NCBI GenBank assembly: GCA_052034525.1
Contig: JBPOIK010000053.1
Location: forward strand, 1 to 64,000
Length of the DNA stretch: 64,000 bases
Direction: 5' to 3'
Origin: JAFGJQ01 sp052034525
GTDB lineage: Bacteria; Planctomycetota; Phycisphaerae; UBA1845
Shown here one piece after another: positions 6,899 through 15,990 of the stretch. The notes beneath the pieces are model-generated. The model was not told where the DNA came from and ran no database searches. It saw only the letters and a program-made list of their open reading frames with translations. Position 1 is the stretch's first letter. Every line of letters begins with the position of its first letter. The position numbers and the translations under genes are program-made.

Positions 6899-9241
6899 TC
6901 ATTCCGCGCTGTCGGCTCGAACGGGCTTCCACGGCCGGCCGTGCGGACCGCGAACGATCACGCTTCCGGCGGGGACGCGGAGTTCGCCGTCCTCGTAGTT
7001 GCTGTCCCGGAAGTTGGCGATCAGTTCCACCTGCCCGTCAAACACGGTCTTCTGCACGAGGCGATCCGAAGTCAGCCAGGCGAAATCCGTCATGGGCTTG
7101 AATCCGACGGTGCGGTGAATAGGGGCCCAGGCGGCATAGTGGTTGCGAATGTGGCTCTGGTGTTTGCGCCATTCGTCGCGATTGAGATGATACAGCGGCG
7201 GGCACTGGTAAAGAATCTCCGTGAGGGCTGTTGTTTCTCGGACGTTGGAGAACTTCAGGCTTCCAGCGCTCCAGTGATGCGTGGAGACGACCGAGTCGTG
7301 AAACACGATTTCGTACAGCGGCAATCGAAACCGCGGGTCGTAATGCTGGCGAACGAACTCCTCTTTCAGCGGGACGGGCTGAACGAATACCCGCGGTCCG
7401 TCCGGCGGAAAATAGCCGCCCGGATAGTACGGCGAGCTCGGGTCCGTCATATCCGGATCGCCCCAGCCGATGACCGGGGTCAGTACGCCTTCCAGGACAT
7501 GGACGGCCGGTGTCGCATAGGAGCTTCCGCCCTCGGAGCCCACGACCACGTGGAAGGTCTCGCCGAGCCATCGGAGTCGGTCCGCGCGCATTGCGGCGTC
7601 TTGCGCCTGGGTGCAAGGGTGCCGGGGCGAATAATCGTCGAAAACCTCGCCATAGGCGTCGCAATCCACGAAATAGTAGCTGTATGGGACGTTGCGCATG
7701 TTGGTCCGCACGCGCCGCTCCACCCAAGGGCGGGCAGCCGCCGGACTGAGGAGGTATCCGCGGCCTTTGAAGCCCGCTCGCTTGGTGCCGTCGACCATCA
7801 GGATCGGGCCGGTTTCAAACAGCTCTCGATCGAACTGGGCTGTGCTCCACGAAGCGTCCGTGCCCGCCAGGTCCGGATCGTGGACGGCATGGAACGAATC
7901 GTACGTGCCGAACAGATAGCCCAGCTCGTCGGCCAGCCGGGCCACCTCGGGGTGCTTCTCCGCAGCCTCCCACCCGGCTACGCACAGCCGCGCCCGCTCC
8001 AGGCCCGCCTCACGCAGGCTCCGAAGCATCTCGGCGGACACGCCGTCGCCCCACCGATCGACGGGCAGCACGGTGTCCGAAAACGCGGCCTGCAGAGCGA
8101 GACAGTTGATCTGTCGCCACTCGCTCGTGGACGGCTTGGCGCGCGCCACCGCCAGCCGAGCCCGCGCGTCTTCCGGCAGCGCGACGTTCCGCCACGCCGC
8201 ATCGTCGTAGAAGTCGGGTCGCTCGAGAATCGCCGAAAGCGCGTCGGCCACTTCCGTCTTGATCCGGTCGTACGGCCAGTCCATCGCGGCGATTTCCTCG
8301 ACCTGTTTCCACCGATCGGCCGGCATCAGCGCTCGGATCCGCCTGCCCACCGACGGGGCTTCGGCGTCGGCCTGGCGGATCAGATCCTGGCAGAACGATC
8401 GCCATTTCCCTTTCGGAATGTCGTGCCGCGAAAGCAGTGCATCGCCCCACAGGTACACGTGCGGAGCTCCGAGCAGCCGTTCGGCCTTCGGCACGGTCCG
8501 CCGTTTCTCGGACATCGGCACGAAGTCGCCGCTTTCGATCAACCACCGGCGGAATTGCCGTGCGGGCTCCACCACACTGCTATTTTCGTTCCATCGGATC
8601 ACGAAACCGTATTCCCCGTTCGGTTTGCCCGGCGGGGATTCCCGTTCGAAGCGCAGACGCAGGCGCTCGCCCGCGTTCTCGAATCGGATCCGGTTGTTGT
8701 ATTGGTTGGTCACGATGCAGGTAAGCGAACAATCATCGCCGTGCAGTCCCCAGAACGGCATGCACAGGCCTTCCAGAGTGTTCCACTCCCGGCCGGTCAA
8801 AAATGCCCGCCAGGCCGGGTCGTCCAGGGGAATGAATCGACCCTCCGCGAACGGCCAGATGAGGGCCGTCACCGGCGGGGCGAGCTCGATCACCGGCCAG
8901 GCCAGCGAGCCTTCCTGCAAGCCGTGAAACCGGACGATCAGATCGCGTCCGGACAGGCGCATGGATACGCGGACACGTTGCGACGCGAGTTCCCAGGTGG
9001 CGGCGGCCTCTTCGTCCTGCTGCAGCGCGCGAACCTCGCCGAGGGGCGCCAGCGCATCCGAGAGCGTCAGCGAGAGCCCCGTGCTGGTCGTCGCGGTGGT
9101 CGCCAGAGTGGCCGGTTCGACCATGATCGTCCAGATGCTATTGTGCAGCCGAAGACTCGGTTGGGATGACGATGCTCCGGCCTGCAACGGGCCGTACCCG
9201 CCGGCCGTCACCGCCGCCAGCATGAACACGCAGTTGATCAT
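6899..9241 (-). CDS. Secreted glycoside-hydrolase-like protein
   Basis: A 780-residue protein with a short hydrophobic N-terminus (CVFMLAAVTAGG) that may be an export signal. The middle (about residues 390-600) reads like a TIM-barrel glycosidase, with YYFVDCDAYGEVFDDYSP and FHVVVGSEGG giving candidate acidic residues, followed by EIVFHDSVVSTHHW and a C-terminal beta-rich region. The layout recalls large planctomycete glycosidases of the GH101-like or DUF5696 type, but this is from memory and the match is loose. It stands alone, facing away from the zinc-ribbon gene at 9683. Confidence 0.5.
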   Translation of the reverse strand: MINCVFMLAAVTAGGYGPLQAGASSSQPSLRLHNSIWTIMVEPATLATTATTSTGLSLTLSDALAPLGEVRALQQDEEAAATWELASQRVRVSMRLSGRDLIVRFHGLQEGSLAWPVIELAPPVTALIWPFAEGRFIPLDDPAWRAFLTGREWNTLEGLCMPFWGLHGDDCSLTCIVTNQYNNRIRFENAGERLRLRFERESPPGKPNGEYGFVIRWNENSSVVEPARQFRRWLIESGDFVPMSEKRRTVPKAERLLGAPHVYLWGDALLSRHDIPKGKWRSFCQDLIRQADAEAPSVGRRIRALMPADRWKQVEEIAAMDWPYDRIKTEVADALSAILERPDFYDDAAWRNVALPEDARARLAVARAKPSTSEWRQINCLALQAAFSDTVLPVDRWGDGVSAEMLRSLREAGLERARLCVAGWEAAEKHPEVARLADELGYLFGTYDSFHAVHDPDLAGTDASWSTAQFDRELFETGPILMVDGTKRAGFKGRGYLLSPAAARPWVERRVRTNMRNVPYSYYFVDCDAYGEVFDDYSPRHPCTQAQDAAMRADRLRWLGETFHVVVGSEGGSSYATPAVHVLEGVLTPVIGWGDPDMTDPSSPYYPGGYFPPDGPRVFVQPVPLKEEFVRQHYDPRFRLPLYEIVFHDSVVSTHHWSAGSLKFSNVRETTALTEILYQCPPLYHLNRDEWRKHQSHIRNHYAAWAPIHRTVGFKPMTDFAWLTSDRLVQKTVFDGQVELIANFRDSNYEDGELRVPAGSVIVRGPHGRPWKPVRADSAE

Positions 9242-9682
9242 CGAAGCACGTCATTCACCGCAAGGGCCAGGGGTAAGACCACGGCAGACGTGACGCACCC
9301 GGCCGGATGGACGCGCCGACGAGTCGTGGAGGCTTTTCTTTGGCGCGGACTCGCCCGTGATGCACGGCACGCGCGCGACCGCGGCGGCGGATCGTACCGG
9401 TTGTGGTGCGGCACGGCAAGAATCGCGGCGGCAGGGTCGGCGGATCCGGCAGAAGCGGAATGCTCTATTGCTCTGAGGAGCGCCTCGAACCGGCGTTTCG
9501 CGGCGTGACCGGCGCCTTGGCGCAACGCCGCTTCACAGAACGTGGGGGACGGCTTCGATCGGCCGGACTCTGTTTCGCCCATCTGCCCACGATGGAAAGA
9601 CTCCCCGCTTGGACGGGACGGTGCGTACTCAGCCCGGCCGACGTTCTGGATATTGCTTCCTTTCCGGGCCAAGGGCATCATC
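9242..9682. other. Divergent intergenic region, 441 bp
   Basis: It separates the minus-strand glycosidase-like gene from the plus-strand zinc-ribbon gene. I see no clear -35/-10 pair, hairpin or small ORF with a ribosome-binding site. Confidence 0.4.
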
Positions 9683-10018
9683 ATGGCCATGTCCGGACCA
9701 CCGCGGTTTCTCTGCCCCCGCTGTGGGCACAATCTTCGCCTGGTGGAAGGCGAGGCCTGTCCGGAGTGCGGATTCTTCATCGGCCCGGCCCGCGTCCACC
9801 ATCGCGGAGCGATCCGCTACTGGCGGTACTTGCGATGGGAGCGCCGCTGGGACATTCTGGTGATCGTGCTGTGGTTCGTGGCTCTGATACTGGGTTATTG
9901 GGTGATTTCGCTTTCGCCCCTATTGGGCGTGAAGGTGGTCACGCTGATCGCCGGCGTCGGCGTCGTCGGTCTGGGCCATTACCTCCAATTCCGCCACAAG
10001 CAGAAGCCACGCCAATGA
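9683..10018 (+). CDS. Zinc-ribbon membrane protein
   Basis: A 111-residue protein with an N-terminal zinc ribbon (CPRCGHNLR, then CPECG, residues about 10-35), a basic stretch (YWRYLRWERRWD), and two membrane spans (IVLWFVALILGYWVI and VVTLIAGVGVVGLG), ending in a basic tail. I start at ATG 9683 because the upstream in-frame sequence has no domain. The same ribbon type recurs in the transporter at 23702. The function is unknown. Confidence 0.65.
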   Translation: MAMSGPPRFLCPRCGHNLRLVEGEACPECGFFIGPARVHHRGAIRYWRYLRWERRWDILVIVLWFVALILGYWVISLSPLLGVKVVTLIAGVGVVGLGHYLQFRHKQKPRQ

Positions 10019-10046
10019 CACGCCGCGTCGCCCGTCGCCGCGCCGC

Positions 10047-10259
10047 TCAACCTAACCGGATTCCGCAGTGGGCACAGAACCGCGCATGCGTCGGGTTCAA
10101 CTCGTGACACCGGGGACAGACGCGCTCCGTGCCCAGATCGTCTCCCGGCGCCGCGCGCTCGCCCAAACCAAACACCGCGCGCAACAGCGCCACGAGCACC
10201 ATCAGGCCGGCGACGATAAGCAGCAGTTGCAGCAGCGGCATGTGCATCGATATCAGCAT
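10047..10259 (-). CDS. Small membrane protein with a C-terminal zinc ribbon
   Basis: A 70-residue protein with one N-terminal membrane span (LLQLLLIVAGLMVLVALL) and a C-terminal treble of CxxC knuckles (VCPRCHELNPTHARFCAHCG). A TACAAT -10-like box (minus strand, 10286-10291) and a GAGAAGGA stretch precede the start. It converges with the zinc-ribbon gene that ends at 10018. No function is known for such ribbon-plus-anchor proteins. Confidence 0.6.
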   Translation of the reverse strand: MLISMHMPLLQLLLIVAGLMVLVALLRAVFGLGERAAPGDDLGTERVCPRCHELNPTHARFCAHCGIRLG

Positions 10260-10348
10260 CGAACCCCGTGGTCCTTCTCCACTCCATTGTAGGCCCGACC
10301 AGGCGATGGCTGTACCCTGGCGCCGGCTCGCATCTTTTCAGCGACACT

Positions 10349-11788
10349 TCACGGCGGGATGTGGTCTGTCGCTTCGTTTGCGGCGTCGCATGGCCGTTCA
10401 TCGCCGAGCGGGGCGGGGCTCGCGTCGTCGCGTTCGTGTTCATGCGTCGATCCGTCTTCGCCGCCATTGCCGCAGGCAATGCTCGGCAATACCGGACTGT
10501 CGACCGAACCCACGGATGGCCGGACCGCGACCATCCGCAGCGAGATGGGCCGCGGGGCGGGCTTCATGTCGGCAACCCGCATGAGCGGGAGCAGCGTGAA
10601 CAGCCGCCCGACGGCCGACACCAGGAAGATCACGACATAGGGGTTCCCGCCGGCCAGAAAAACCTTGAGCAGGGCGCCGCCGAGCAGGGCTCCGCCTACA
10701 GTGGCCAGTGCGTTGAGAAAATTGAACACGGTCAACACGCTGGTCCGCTCGTCCTCGCGGATGCTCTCGAAGAACAGCAGGAGGGTGGCCAGCTCATAGG
10801 CGCCCCAGGCCATACCCGCCAGTATCTGCACGCACAGAAGGTATGCCAGCGAGTCCGACACAATCCACAGCGCGGACAGCGGAATCACGGCCACGCCCCC
10901 CACCCACAGCAGTCGCCGGGCGCCGTGTCGCGTGGCGAACCGTCCCAGCGTCGGCAGCACCACGATCTTCGCCAGGAACGCCGTTGCCACGATGGACGTG
11001 TACGCGAAATAGGAGAACCTGATCCGCTCCAGCATGTACGGCGTGAAGAACGGCCCTGCGACCTGGGCCATCAACTGCATACCCAGCATGTAGAACAGGA
11101 GCGTTCCGTCGGTGCTGCGGCCTGCTCGACGAAGCAGTTCGAGCGACGAAACCCGCCGATGGGCCTGCACGTCCTGATGGGTTTCGCTCTGGCCGGCGAG
11201 GAATCGGGTCGAACTGAGCCGGGCCAGACCCGCCACCGAAAACAACACGGCGAACGTCAGTATCTCGTACGAAGTCTTGGCCATCGCGTTGAGCATGAGC
11301 CCGCCGGCCAACAGGCTCACGAGCAGACAGAGCTGGGCGATGCGCGTCCGCCGCGCGAAGTACGGCGCCCGCAGTCGCGGCGGGATAAGCTGCGTGACCC
11401 AAGTGTTCCAGGCGGGCCCTGTGGCCATGCCCGACGCCCAGTACCAGGTGGCCACTACGAAGACGAACCACGTCGGCGCGTAGCCGGTCACTGCCGCCAG
11501 AACCAGGGGCACAAAGGTCAGCGCCTGGGCCGCCGCACAGAGGATCACCCACTTCCGCAGGGAACCCAGGCGCCGGACCCCCAGCGGGGCCAGCAGTTGC
11601 AGTACCGCTCCGCCCAGCATCGGCACGGCGGCAATCAGCCCGGACGCCAACTCGCCCAGCCCTACCGCCAGGACGAAGGCCGGCAGGTACGTTTCTCCCA
11701 TCCCCACCATCACGCTGTACGTGGCTCCGTCCGCGGTGATGCATCGGAGGTTGTGTCGAACGACCGAAGATGGCGAGTCTTCACTCAT
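10349..11788 (-). CDS. MFS transporter
   Basis: A 479-residue polytopic protein with 10-12 membrane spans and major-facilitator features: a long hydrophobic first half (GMGETYLPAFVLAVGLGELASG), an A-loop-like RRLGSLRKW between spans 2 and 3, and a central basic loop about residues 195-220. The C-terminal 70 residues are hydrophilic and rich in Ser, Pro and charged residues. The substrate cannot be predicted. It is preceded by a TTGACA promoter and lies downstream of the GT-C gene on the same strand, 122 bp away. Confidence 0.75.
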   Translation of the reverse strand: MSEDSPSSVVRHNLRCITADGATYSVMVGMGETYLPAFVLAVGLGELASGLIAAVPMLGGAVLQLLAPLGVRRLGSLRKWVILCAAAQALTFVPLVLAAVTGYAPTWFVFVVATWYWASGMATGPAWNTWVTQLIPPRLRAPYFARRTRIAQLCLLVSLLAGGLMLNAMAKTSYEILTFAVLFSVAGLARLSSTRFLAGQSETHQDVQAHRRVSSLELLRRAGRSTDGTLLFYMLGMQLMAQVAGPFFTPYMLERIRFSYFAYTSIVATAFLAKIVVLPTLGRFATRHGARRLLWVGGVAVIPLSALWIVSDSLAYLLCVQILAGMAWGAYELATLLLFFESIREDERTSVLTVFNFLNALATVGGALLGGALLKVFLAGGNPYVVIFLVSAVGRLFTLLPLMRVADMKPAPRPISLRMVAVRPSVGSVDSPVLPSIACGNGGEDGSTHEHERDDASPAPLGDERPCDAANEATDHIPP

Positions 11789-11800
11789 ATGGGGAGCCGA

Positions 11801-11828
11801 ACCTTATGGGCGTCCGTCGGCGTGTCAA
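11801..11828 (-). promoter_or_regulatory. Promoter of the MFS gene
   Basis: On the minus strand a perfect TTGACA (11828-11823) is followed by 16 nt and a weak TAAGGT (11806-11801). The start codon at 11788 follows 12 nt later, giving a leader of about 6 nt. Confidence 0.45.
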
Positions 11829-11910
11829 GGCGGATCGCACCGGGTGAGCGCGTGCCCGCTTTCCCTTGCATGGTTTTCCTTCGTGGCTCAGGGTCCGCAA
11901 CGCGGGAGCG

Positions 11911-13902
11911 TCAGTGGGGGCTTGTGCGTTGGCGCACCTGCGAGACATCGGACGGTCGGGCGGTCAGAAAACCGCCAATGGCGCCGCCGGCGTACCCGTC
12001 CAGTTTCACGCGATAGATTCGGGCCGCCCGCGTGGTCGCGACCGCCCGCGATTGGGAGTTGTCGAAGATCACCTGCACCGGCAGCCCGGCCGGCCAGTCC
12101 GTGGGCCACGGCTCACGCACGAAGATGTAGTCTATGCCCAGTCGATGCAGATCAGTCGCATTCGGTACGCTTGAACCGGTCAGGGTCTCCCATTCCAGTG
12201 ATGTGATGACCTGGTTGTCCAGATTCCGGCCCAGCAGACTGTACGTGGTCGATGGGGCGGCCAGGTTCAGCACGCGGGCTCCCGGCGGCAGTTCGTCGAT
12301 GACTTCCGGCACCTGATAGAACCACGCGCGATCCCAGCGGCCGTCACGAATCCGGCCGGCCAGCGCATGGGCGGGCTTGAGCGTGGCGATCGTTGCGGTA
12401 ATCGCCAGCGCGAGGGTGGCCGTCACCAGCGTTGCCTGGGGAAATCGCGCGATCAGACGATCCAGCAGCACGGCCGCCGCGGCGATCGCCAGCAGAATCT
12501 GCGGCAGTGCGTAACGGAGCGTCTCCCGAAAGACCGTGGGCACCAGCACGATGGCCGTCGCGGCGATCGTCAGGAACACCAGTTGCCATTTCTCCTCCTG
12601 GGTCCTGGGCCGGCCGCTGAAGCTTCCGAGCAGCAGGGCCAGGCAGCCGAGCGGCACGAAGGCGGCGTAGGCCGCACCCATCGCGTTGTTGCGGCTGTAC
12701 GGGTAGCCGGGATTTGGGCCGGAGCCGGAGTATTTCGCCTCATGCCAGGGGTAGTCCCACCAGCGTTGGATTCGCGCGCCCAGGCTGCGCTGCGGCAACG
12801 GCCCGCTCCGGTCGTCGGTGGACGGGGCCATTGTGCCCGTCGCGGTTGCGGCGACCGGGTCCGCCGGATTGCCCGTATGCACCATTGCCCGCGCGAACCA
12901 GAATCCCGTGCATACTACCAGCCCCACGCTGAACCAGGCCGCGTTCCGAAACGGCGCCGGGGCGTGGGTCCGCCCCTCGTGCGGGCGGAACCACATCTCC
13001 GCCGCCAGCACGGCGACGAGCATGGTCGTCACGACCAGGAGGTTCGTTCCAGCCCCGACGGCTACTCCCGCGGACAGACCCGCCAGCAGGATCAGGTTGC
13101 GCCGCTGTCGCGCGGTGGCCGCTCGTATCGCCCAGGCGATTGCCAGGAGAGCAGACAGCCACGAGGCCGCGGCATAAAGGTCCACGTAGCCGGAGAAACT
13201 CTGGAACACCACCATCGGAACGCTCAGCGCGATGATGGCCGCAATCACCGCCGGAAGCGGCCGCACTTCGATGAATCGGGCCAGGGAGAACACCGTTGCC
13301 GCCACCACCAGCGCCTTGGGCAGGTGTACCAGGGGGAAAAGCCGCTCCAGCCTCGCGAAGGCCAGCAGGAACGGGACGATCATGCCGTTTTCGCAGGTGC
13401 GGTCGATCGCGATGCCCGGCATGGGGTTCAGCGACTGTTGCTGCATCCACCGGATCGCGCCGGGCAAGTGGTAGTACAGCGTGTCGTGCCCGGTGGGATA
13501 GCCCGTGGCCGCGTCCACGAAGAACACCAGGTACATGCCGCCCACGACGACCACCGGCAGCCACCACCCGCCCATCCGCAGCGGGGCCGGCGGCCCCAGT
13601 CCGGGCCGCAGCATTCGCGTCGACGGCGGCAGCTCCGTCGCCACGAAAAACCGGGCGGCCCAGCACACCAGCATGAACGTGATGGCGATCGTGGTCGGCG
13701 ATACCACGCCTCGCCCGCTGAAGAGCCCGACAAATCCCATCGCGTGAACCGCCGCGATCAAGCACGCCGTCGGAATGACGCACGCCAGGGACCAGATCGC
13801 CGCCCGGCCGCGCACGCCGCAGCCACGGACCCACAGCCGCCCCACGTGCCATCCGTAGATCCAGGTGGTGGCGATGATCGCGAGCGCAATGGAATACTGC
13901 AT
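11911..13902 (-). CDS. GT-C membrane glycosyltransferase-like protein
   Basis: A 663-residue protein with about 11-13 membrane spans followed by a soluble C-terminal domain. A first-loop acidic motif follows the early spans (AATGYPTGHDTLYYHLPGAI), as in polyprenyl-phosphate-dependent mannosyl- or arabinosyltransferases. The C-terminal part (PEVIDELPPGARVLNLAA... IDYIFVREPW) is the globular region often attached to planctomycete GT-C proteins. ATG 13902 is used because the upstream extension is Arg/Cys-rich and overlaps the small ORF that ends at 13919. It probably adds sugars to envelope lipids or proteins. Confidence 0.7.
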   Translation of the reverse strand: MQYSIALAIIATTWIYGWHVGRLWVRGCGVRGRAAIWSLACVIPTACLIAAVHAMGFVGLFSGRGVVSPTTIAITFMLVCWAARFFVATELPPSTRMLRPGLGPPAPLRMGGWWLPVVVVGGMYLVFFVDAATGYPTGHDTLYYHLPGAIRWMQQQSLNPMPGIAIDRTCENGMIVPFLLAFARLERLFPLVHLPKALVVAATVFSLARFIEVRPLPAVIAAIIALSVPMVVFQSFSGYVDLYAAASWLSALLAIAWAIRAATARQRRNLILLAGLSAGVAVGAGTNLLVVTTMLVAVLAAEMWFRPHEGRTHAPAPFRNAAWFSVGLVVCTGFWFARAMVHTGNPADPVAATATGTMAPSTDDRSGPLPQRSLGARIQRWWDYPWHEAKYSGSGPNPGYPYSRNNAMGAAYAAFVPLGCLALLLGSFSGRPRTQEEKWQLVFLTIAATAIVLVPTVFRETLRYALPQILLAIAAAAVLLDRLIARFPQATLVTATLALAITATIATLKPAHALAGRIRDGRWDRAWFYQVPEVIDELPPGARVLNLAAPSTTYSLLGRNLDNQVITSLEWETLTGSSVPNATDLHRLGIDYIFVREPWPTDWPAGLPVQVIFDNSQSRAVATTRAARIYRVKLDGYAGGAIGGFLTARPSDVSQVRQRTSPH

Positions 13903-13918
13903 GGTGCCGACCGATTCC

Positions 13919-14050
13919 TCAAATCTGGCGGGCCAGCCGCGCCGCCTCCCGCAGAAACGCCGTAACCGCATCCGAGCGCAGCAGATACGCAACCAGGCTC
14001 AGCACGCACAGCCACAGCCAGATCTCGTCCCGATGAGCGGCAATTCGCAT
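13919..14050 (-). CDS. Possible 43-residue membrane protein
   Basis: A short ORF reads MRIAAHRDEIWLWLCVLSLV at its start, with a membrane span about residues 9-24 and a charged amphipathic C-terminus (FLREAARLARQI). Its stop lies 16 bp before the GT-C start at 13902, consistent with a coupled operon. It lacks a clear ribosome-binding site and is short, so it may be fortuitous. Confidence 0.35.
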   Translation of the reverse strand: MRIAAHRDEIWLWLCVLSLVAYLLRSDAVTAFLREAARLARQI

Positions 14051-14179
14051 GGGGTCTGGTTGTCCTTCCCGTGTCGTTTTGCCATCTTGCGGGCCAGGAA
14101 CAGTCCCTGAGCCCCTCCGGACGCCCGACCGCGTCCGACGACGTAATATCGGTCATTGCCCTGCCCCGGTTGGAAGTAA

Positions 14180-14225
14180 GTGCCCCTGTTCTTGAACGTG
14201 GGTCTATGTGCCACTGCTCTTGAAC
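14180..14225. repeat. Imperfect 18-bp direct repeats
   Basis: GTGCCCCTGTTCTTGAAC (14180-14197) and GTGCCACTGCTCTTGAAC (14208-14225) match at 16 of 18 positions with a 28-bp period. They lie in otherwise featureless DNA between oppositely directed small genes. They could be paired operator sites or the trace of a mobile repeat. Confidence 0.45.
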
Positions 14226-14333
14226 AAAGGATGCCCTTTCCCAGTCGTTCCCCATGCCCTGGCCCCACTTATCGGACCCTCCCCCTCGAAAGGTCTCCCA
14301 ATTTGCGGTAACCGTTTGTTCGAGAAGCCCGCC

Positions 14334-14516
14334 GTGGCCCCGCCCACCGAGCAGGCCGGCGCACGCATTCGCGACCGTCTGCGCGACGGCCTGTCCGGAC
14401 TCTACGCATCGCTCGGCCTGATCGTCTACGGCCTGGTGGTCATGGCGCCGTGGCTGGTGTTGGTGGTGCTGGCCGCCTGGCTGTTCACCCGCCGGCTCCG
14501 CAAGCGCCGCCCCTGA
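14334..14516 (+). CDS. Small membrane protein, possible DUF4349 3' remnant
   Basis: A 60-residue ORF from GTG 14334 with an amphipathic helix (ARIRDRLRDGLSGLYASLG), one long membrane span (LIVYGLVVMAPWLVLVVLAAWLF) and a basic tail (TRRLRKRRP). The arrangement resembles the C-terminal end of DUF4349 proteins, whose large periplasmic N-terminal part is missing here. No ribosome-binding site is obvious. It may be a remnant or a real tiny membrane protein. Confidence 0.4.
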   Translation: MAPPTEQAGARIRDRLRDGLSGLYASLGLIVYGLVVMAPWLVLVVLAAWLFTRRLRKRRP

Positions 14517-14714
14517 CCGGCCGTTGCGCCCGCCGCCAGGCCCAACGCCGAACCGGCCGGCCAGAAGTAGGCCCCGTCGCGGCGGAGCATTCGGCCGATG
14601 CCCTGAAACCCGTCGCGAGCCCTCTCGGATGGCGGGCGCGGAGTCGTCAGGGTCACCAAGCCGGGGCCACGCGCCAAATGCTCCCCGGGTCTCGCTCTGC
14701 CGGGTATCCGGCGG

Positions 14715-14720
14715 TATATT
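14715..14720 (+). promoter_or_regulatory. Candidate -10 box of the ATPase gene
   Basis: TATATT lies 10 nt before ATG 14731, which would give a leader of about 4 nt, as for other genes in this window. No good -35 box is found 16-18 nt upstream, so it may depend on an activator or another sigma factor. Confidence 0.35.
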
Positions 14721-14730
14721 CATCGCCACT

Positions 14731-15990
14731 ATGAATCCCCGCGCAGAAGCATCCGAGAGGCCATCGACGGGCGCGGCCCGCCCGTTTCTGCGCCATGTTC
14801 GCGTCCGCAACTACAAGAGCATTGGAAAATGCGCGGTTGATCTGGGCCCGCTTTCCCTGCTGGTCGGACGAAACGGCGCCGGCAAGAGCAACTTCCTCGA
14901 CGCACTGCGGTTTATCGTGGACGGGTTGCAGTCGTCGCTCGACCATGCCATCAAGGCGCGGGGAGGCATTGACGAGGTGCGTCGGCGGAGCACCGGACAT
15001 CCGCGGAACTTTTCCATTCGCGTCGATTTCGATCTGCCAAACCTGCAGGATGGGTCGTACGCGTTCGAAGTGGCGGCTCGCGGCAAGGGTGGGTACGTCG
15101 TCCGGCGTGAGTCTCTCGTCATACGGGACGGGCGCAACGACGTCGTCGCGCAGTACCACGTGGCCGAGAGCACAGTGAACAACGGGTCGGCGGCCACGAT
15201 GCCGCCGGCGGCGCCGGATCGGCTGTACCTGGTGACCGCCGCGGGGCTGCCGCAGTTCCGGCCGATCTACGACGCGTTGTCTTCGATGGGCTTCTACAAC
15301 CTGAATCCACAGGCGATGAAGGAACTGCAAAGTCCGGATGCGGGCGAGTTGCTCCATCGTGACGGTTCAAACATCGCCAGCGTGGTGGCGCGGCTGGCCG
15401 GCGACCGTCCGGAGGTGGAGGACCGCATAAACGACTACCTCGTCACCATCGTTCCCGGGATCACTGAAGTACACCGCGCGCAGTTGGGGCCGCGCGAAAC
15501 GCTGCAATTTCGTCAGGAGATCGTCGGCTCACAGCACCCCTGGAAGTTCTACGCGGCAAGCATGTCTGACGGCACGCTTCGCGCTCTGGGCGCAATTGTG
15601 GCGGTAATGCAGCTCTCCGGACGCATTGAGCCCGTCCGACTGGTGGGCATCGAAGAGCCGGAGGCGGCACTGCATCCCGCGGCGTCCGGTGCGTTGATGG
15701 ACGCTTTGCGGGAGGCGGTCGGGCATACGCAGATTCTGATCACGACGCACAGCCCGGACCTGCTGGAACAGATCGACGTCGATCACGACGCCCTGCTCGT
15801 CGTCCGGGCGGAACAAGGCGAAACGCGGATTGCGCCCGCCGACCCGGCCGCGCGAGAAGCGGTTCGCAGTCACCTGTACTCGGCCGCCGACCTGTTGCGC
15901 ATGGACCAGCTCGCGCCGGACGAGAACCATCTGCGCAAGCAGGGCCAGATGACGCTCTTCGATACGGACGAGGGTGAGGACGAGGCATGA
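14731..15990 (+). CDS. SMC/OLD-like AAA ATPase of a two-gene system
   Basis: A 419-residue ABC-type ATPase. Walker A is GRNGAGKS (residues 46-53) after the typical RNYKSIG strand, the signature is SDGTLRALG (279-287), Walker B is LVGIEEPE (304-311), and the switch His is H340 in TTHSP. The middle part (about 60-270) lacks long coiled coils, so it is closer to the RecF/OLD/AAA_21 group than to true SMC proteins. Its TGA overlaps the ATG of the DUF4276 gene (ATGA), so the two proteins are surely made together. Pairs like this are often found in defence regions; here the partner would supply the nuclease. Confidence 0.8.
   Translation: MNPRAEASERPSTGAARPFLRHVRVRNYKSIGKCAVDLGPLSLLVGRNGAGKSNFLDALRFIVDGLQSSLDHAIKARGGIDEVRRRSTGHPRNFSIRVDFDLPNLQDGSYAFEVAARGKGGYVVRRESLVIRDGRNDVVAQYHVAESTVNNGSAATMPPAAPDRLYLVTAAGLPQFRPIYDALSSMGFYNLNPQAMKELQSPDAGELLHRDGSNIASVVARLAGDRPEVEDRINDYLVTIVPGITEVHRAQLGPRETLQFRQEIVGSQHPWKFYAASMSDGTLRALGAIVAVMQLSGRIEPVRLVGIEEPEAALHPAASGALMDALREAVGHTQILITTHSPDLLEQIDVDHDALLVVRAEQGETRIAPADPAAREAVRSHLYSAADLLRMDQLAPDENHLRKQGQMTLFDTDEGEDEA

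Noticed and set aside
6941..9169. 742-codon open frame on the plus strand
   Set aside because: It is antisense to the glycosidase-like gene, with Arg/His/Pro-rich composition and no domain.
10268..12016. 582-codon open frame on the plus strand
   Set aside because: It mirrors the MFS gene; the product is rich in Gln, Arg and His and shows no membrane or domain features.
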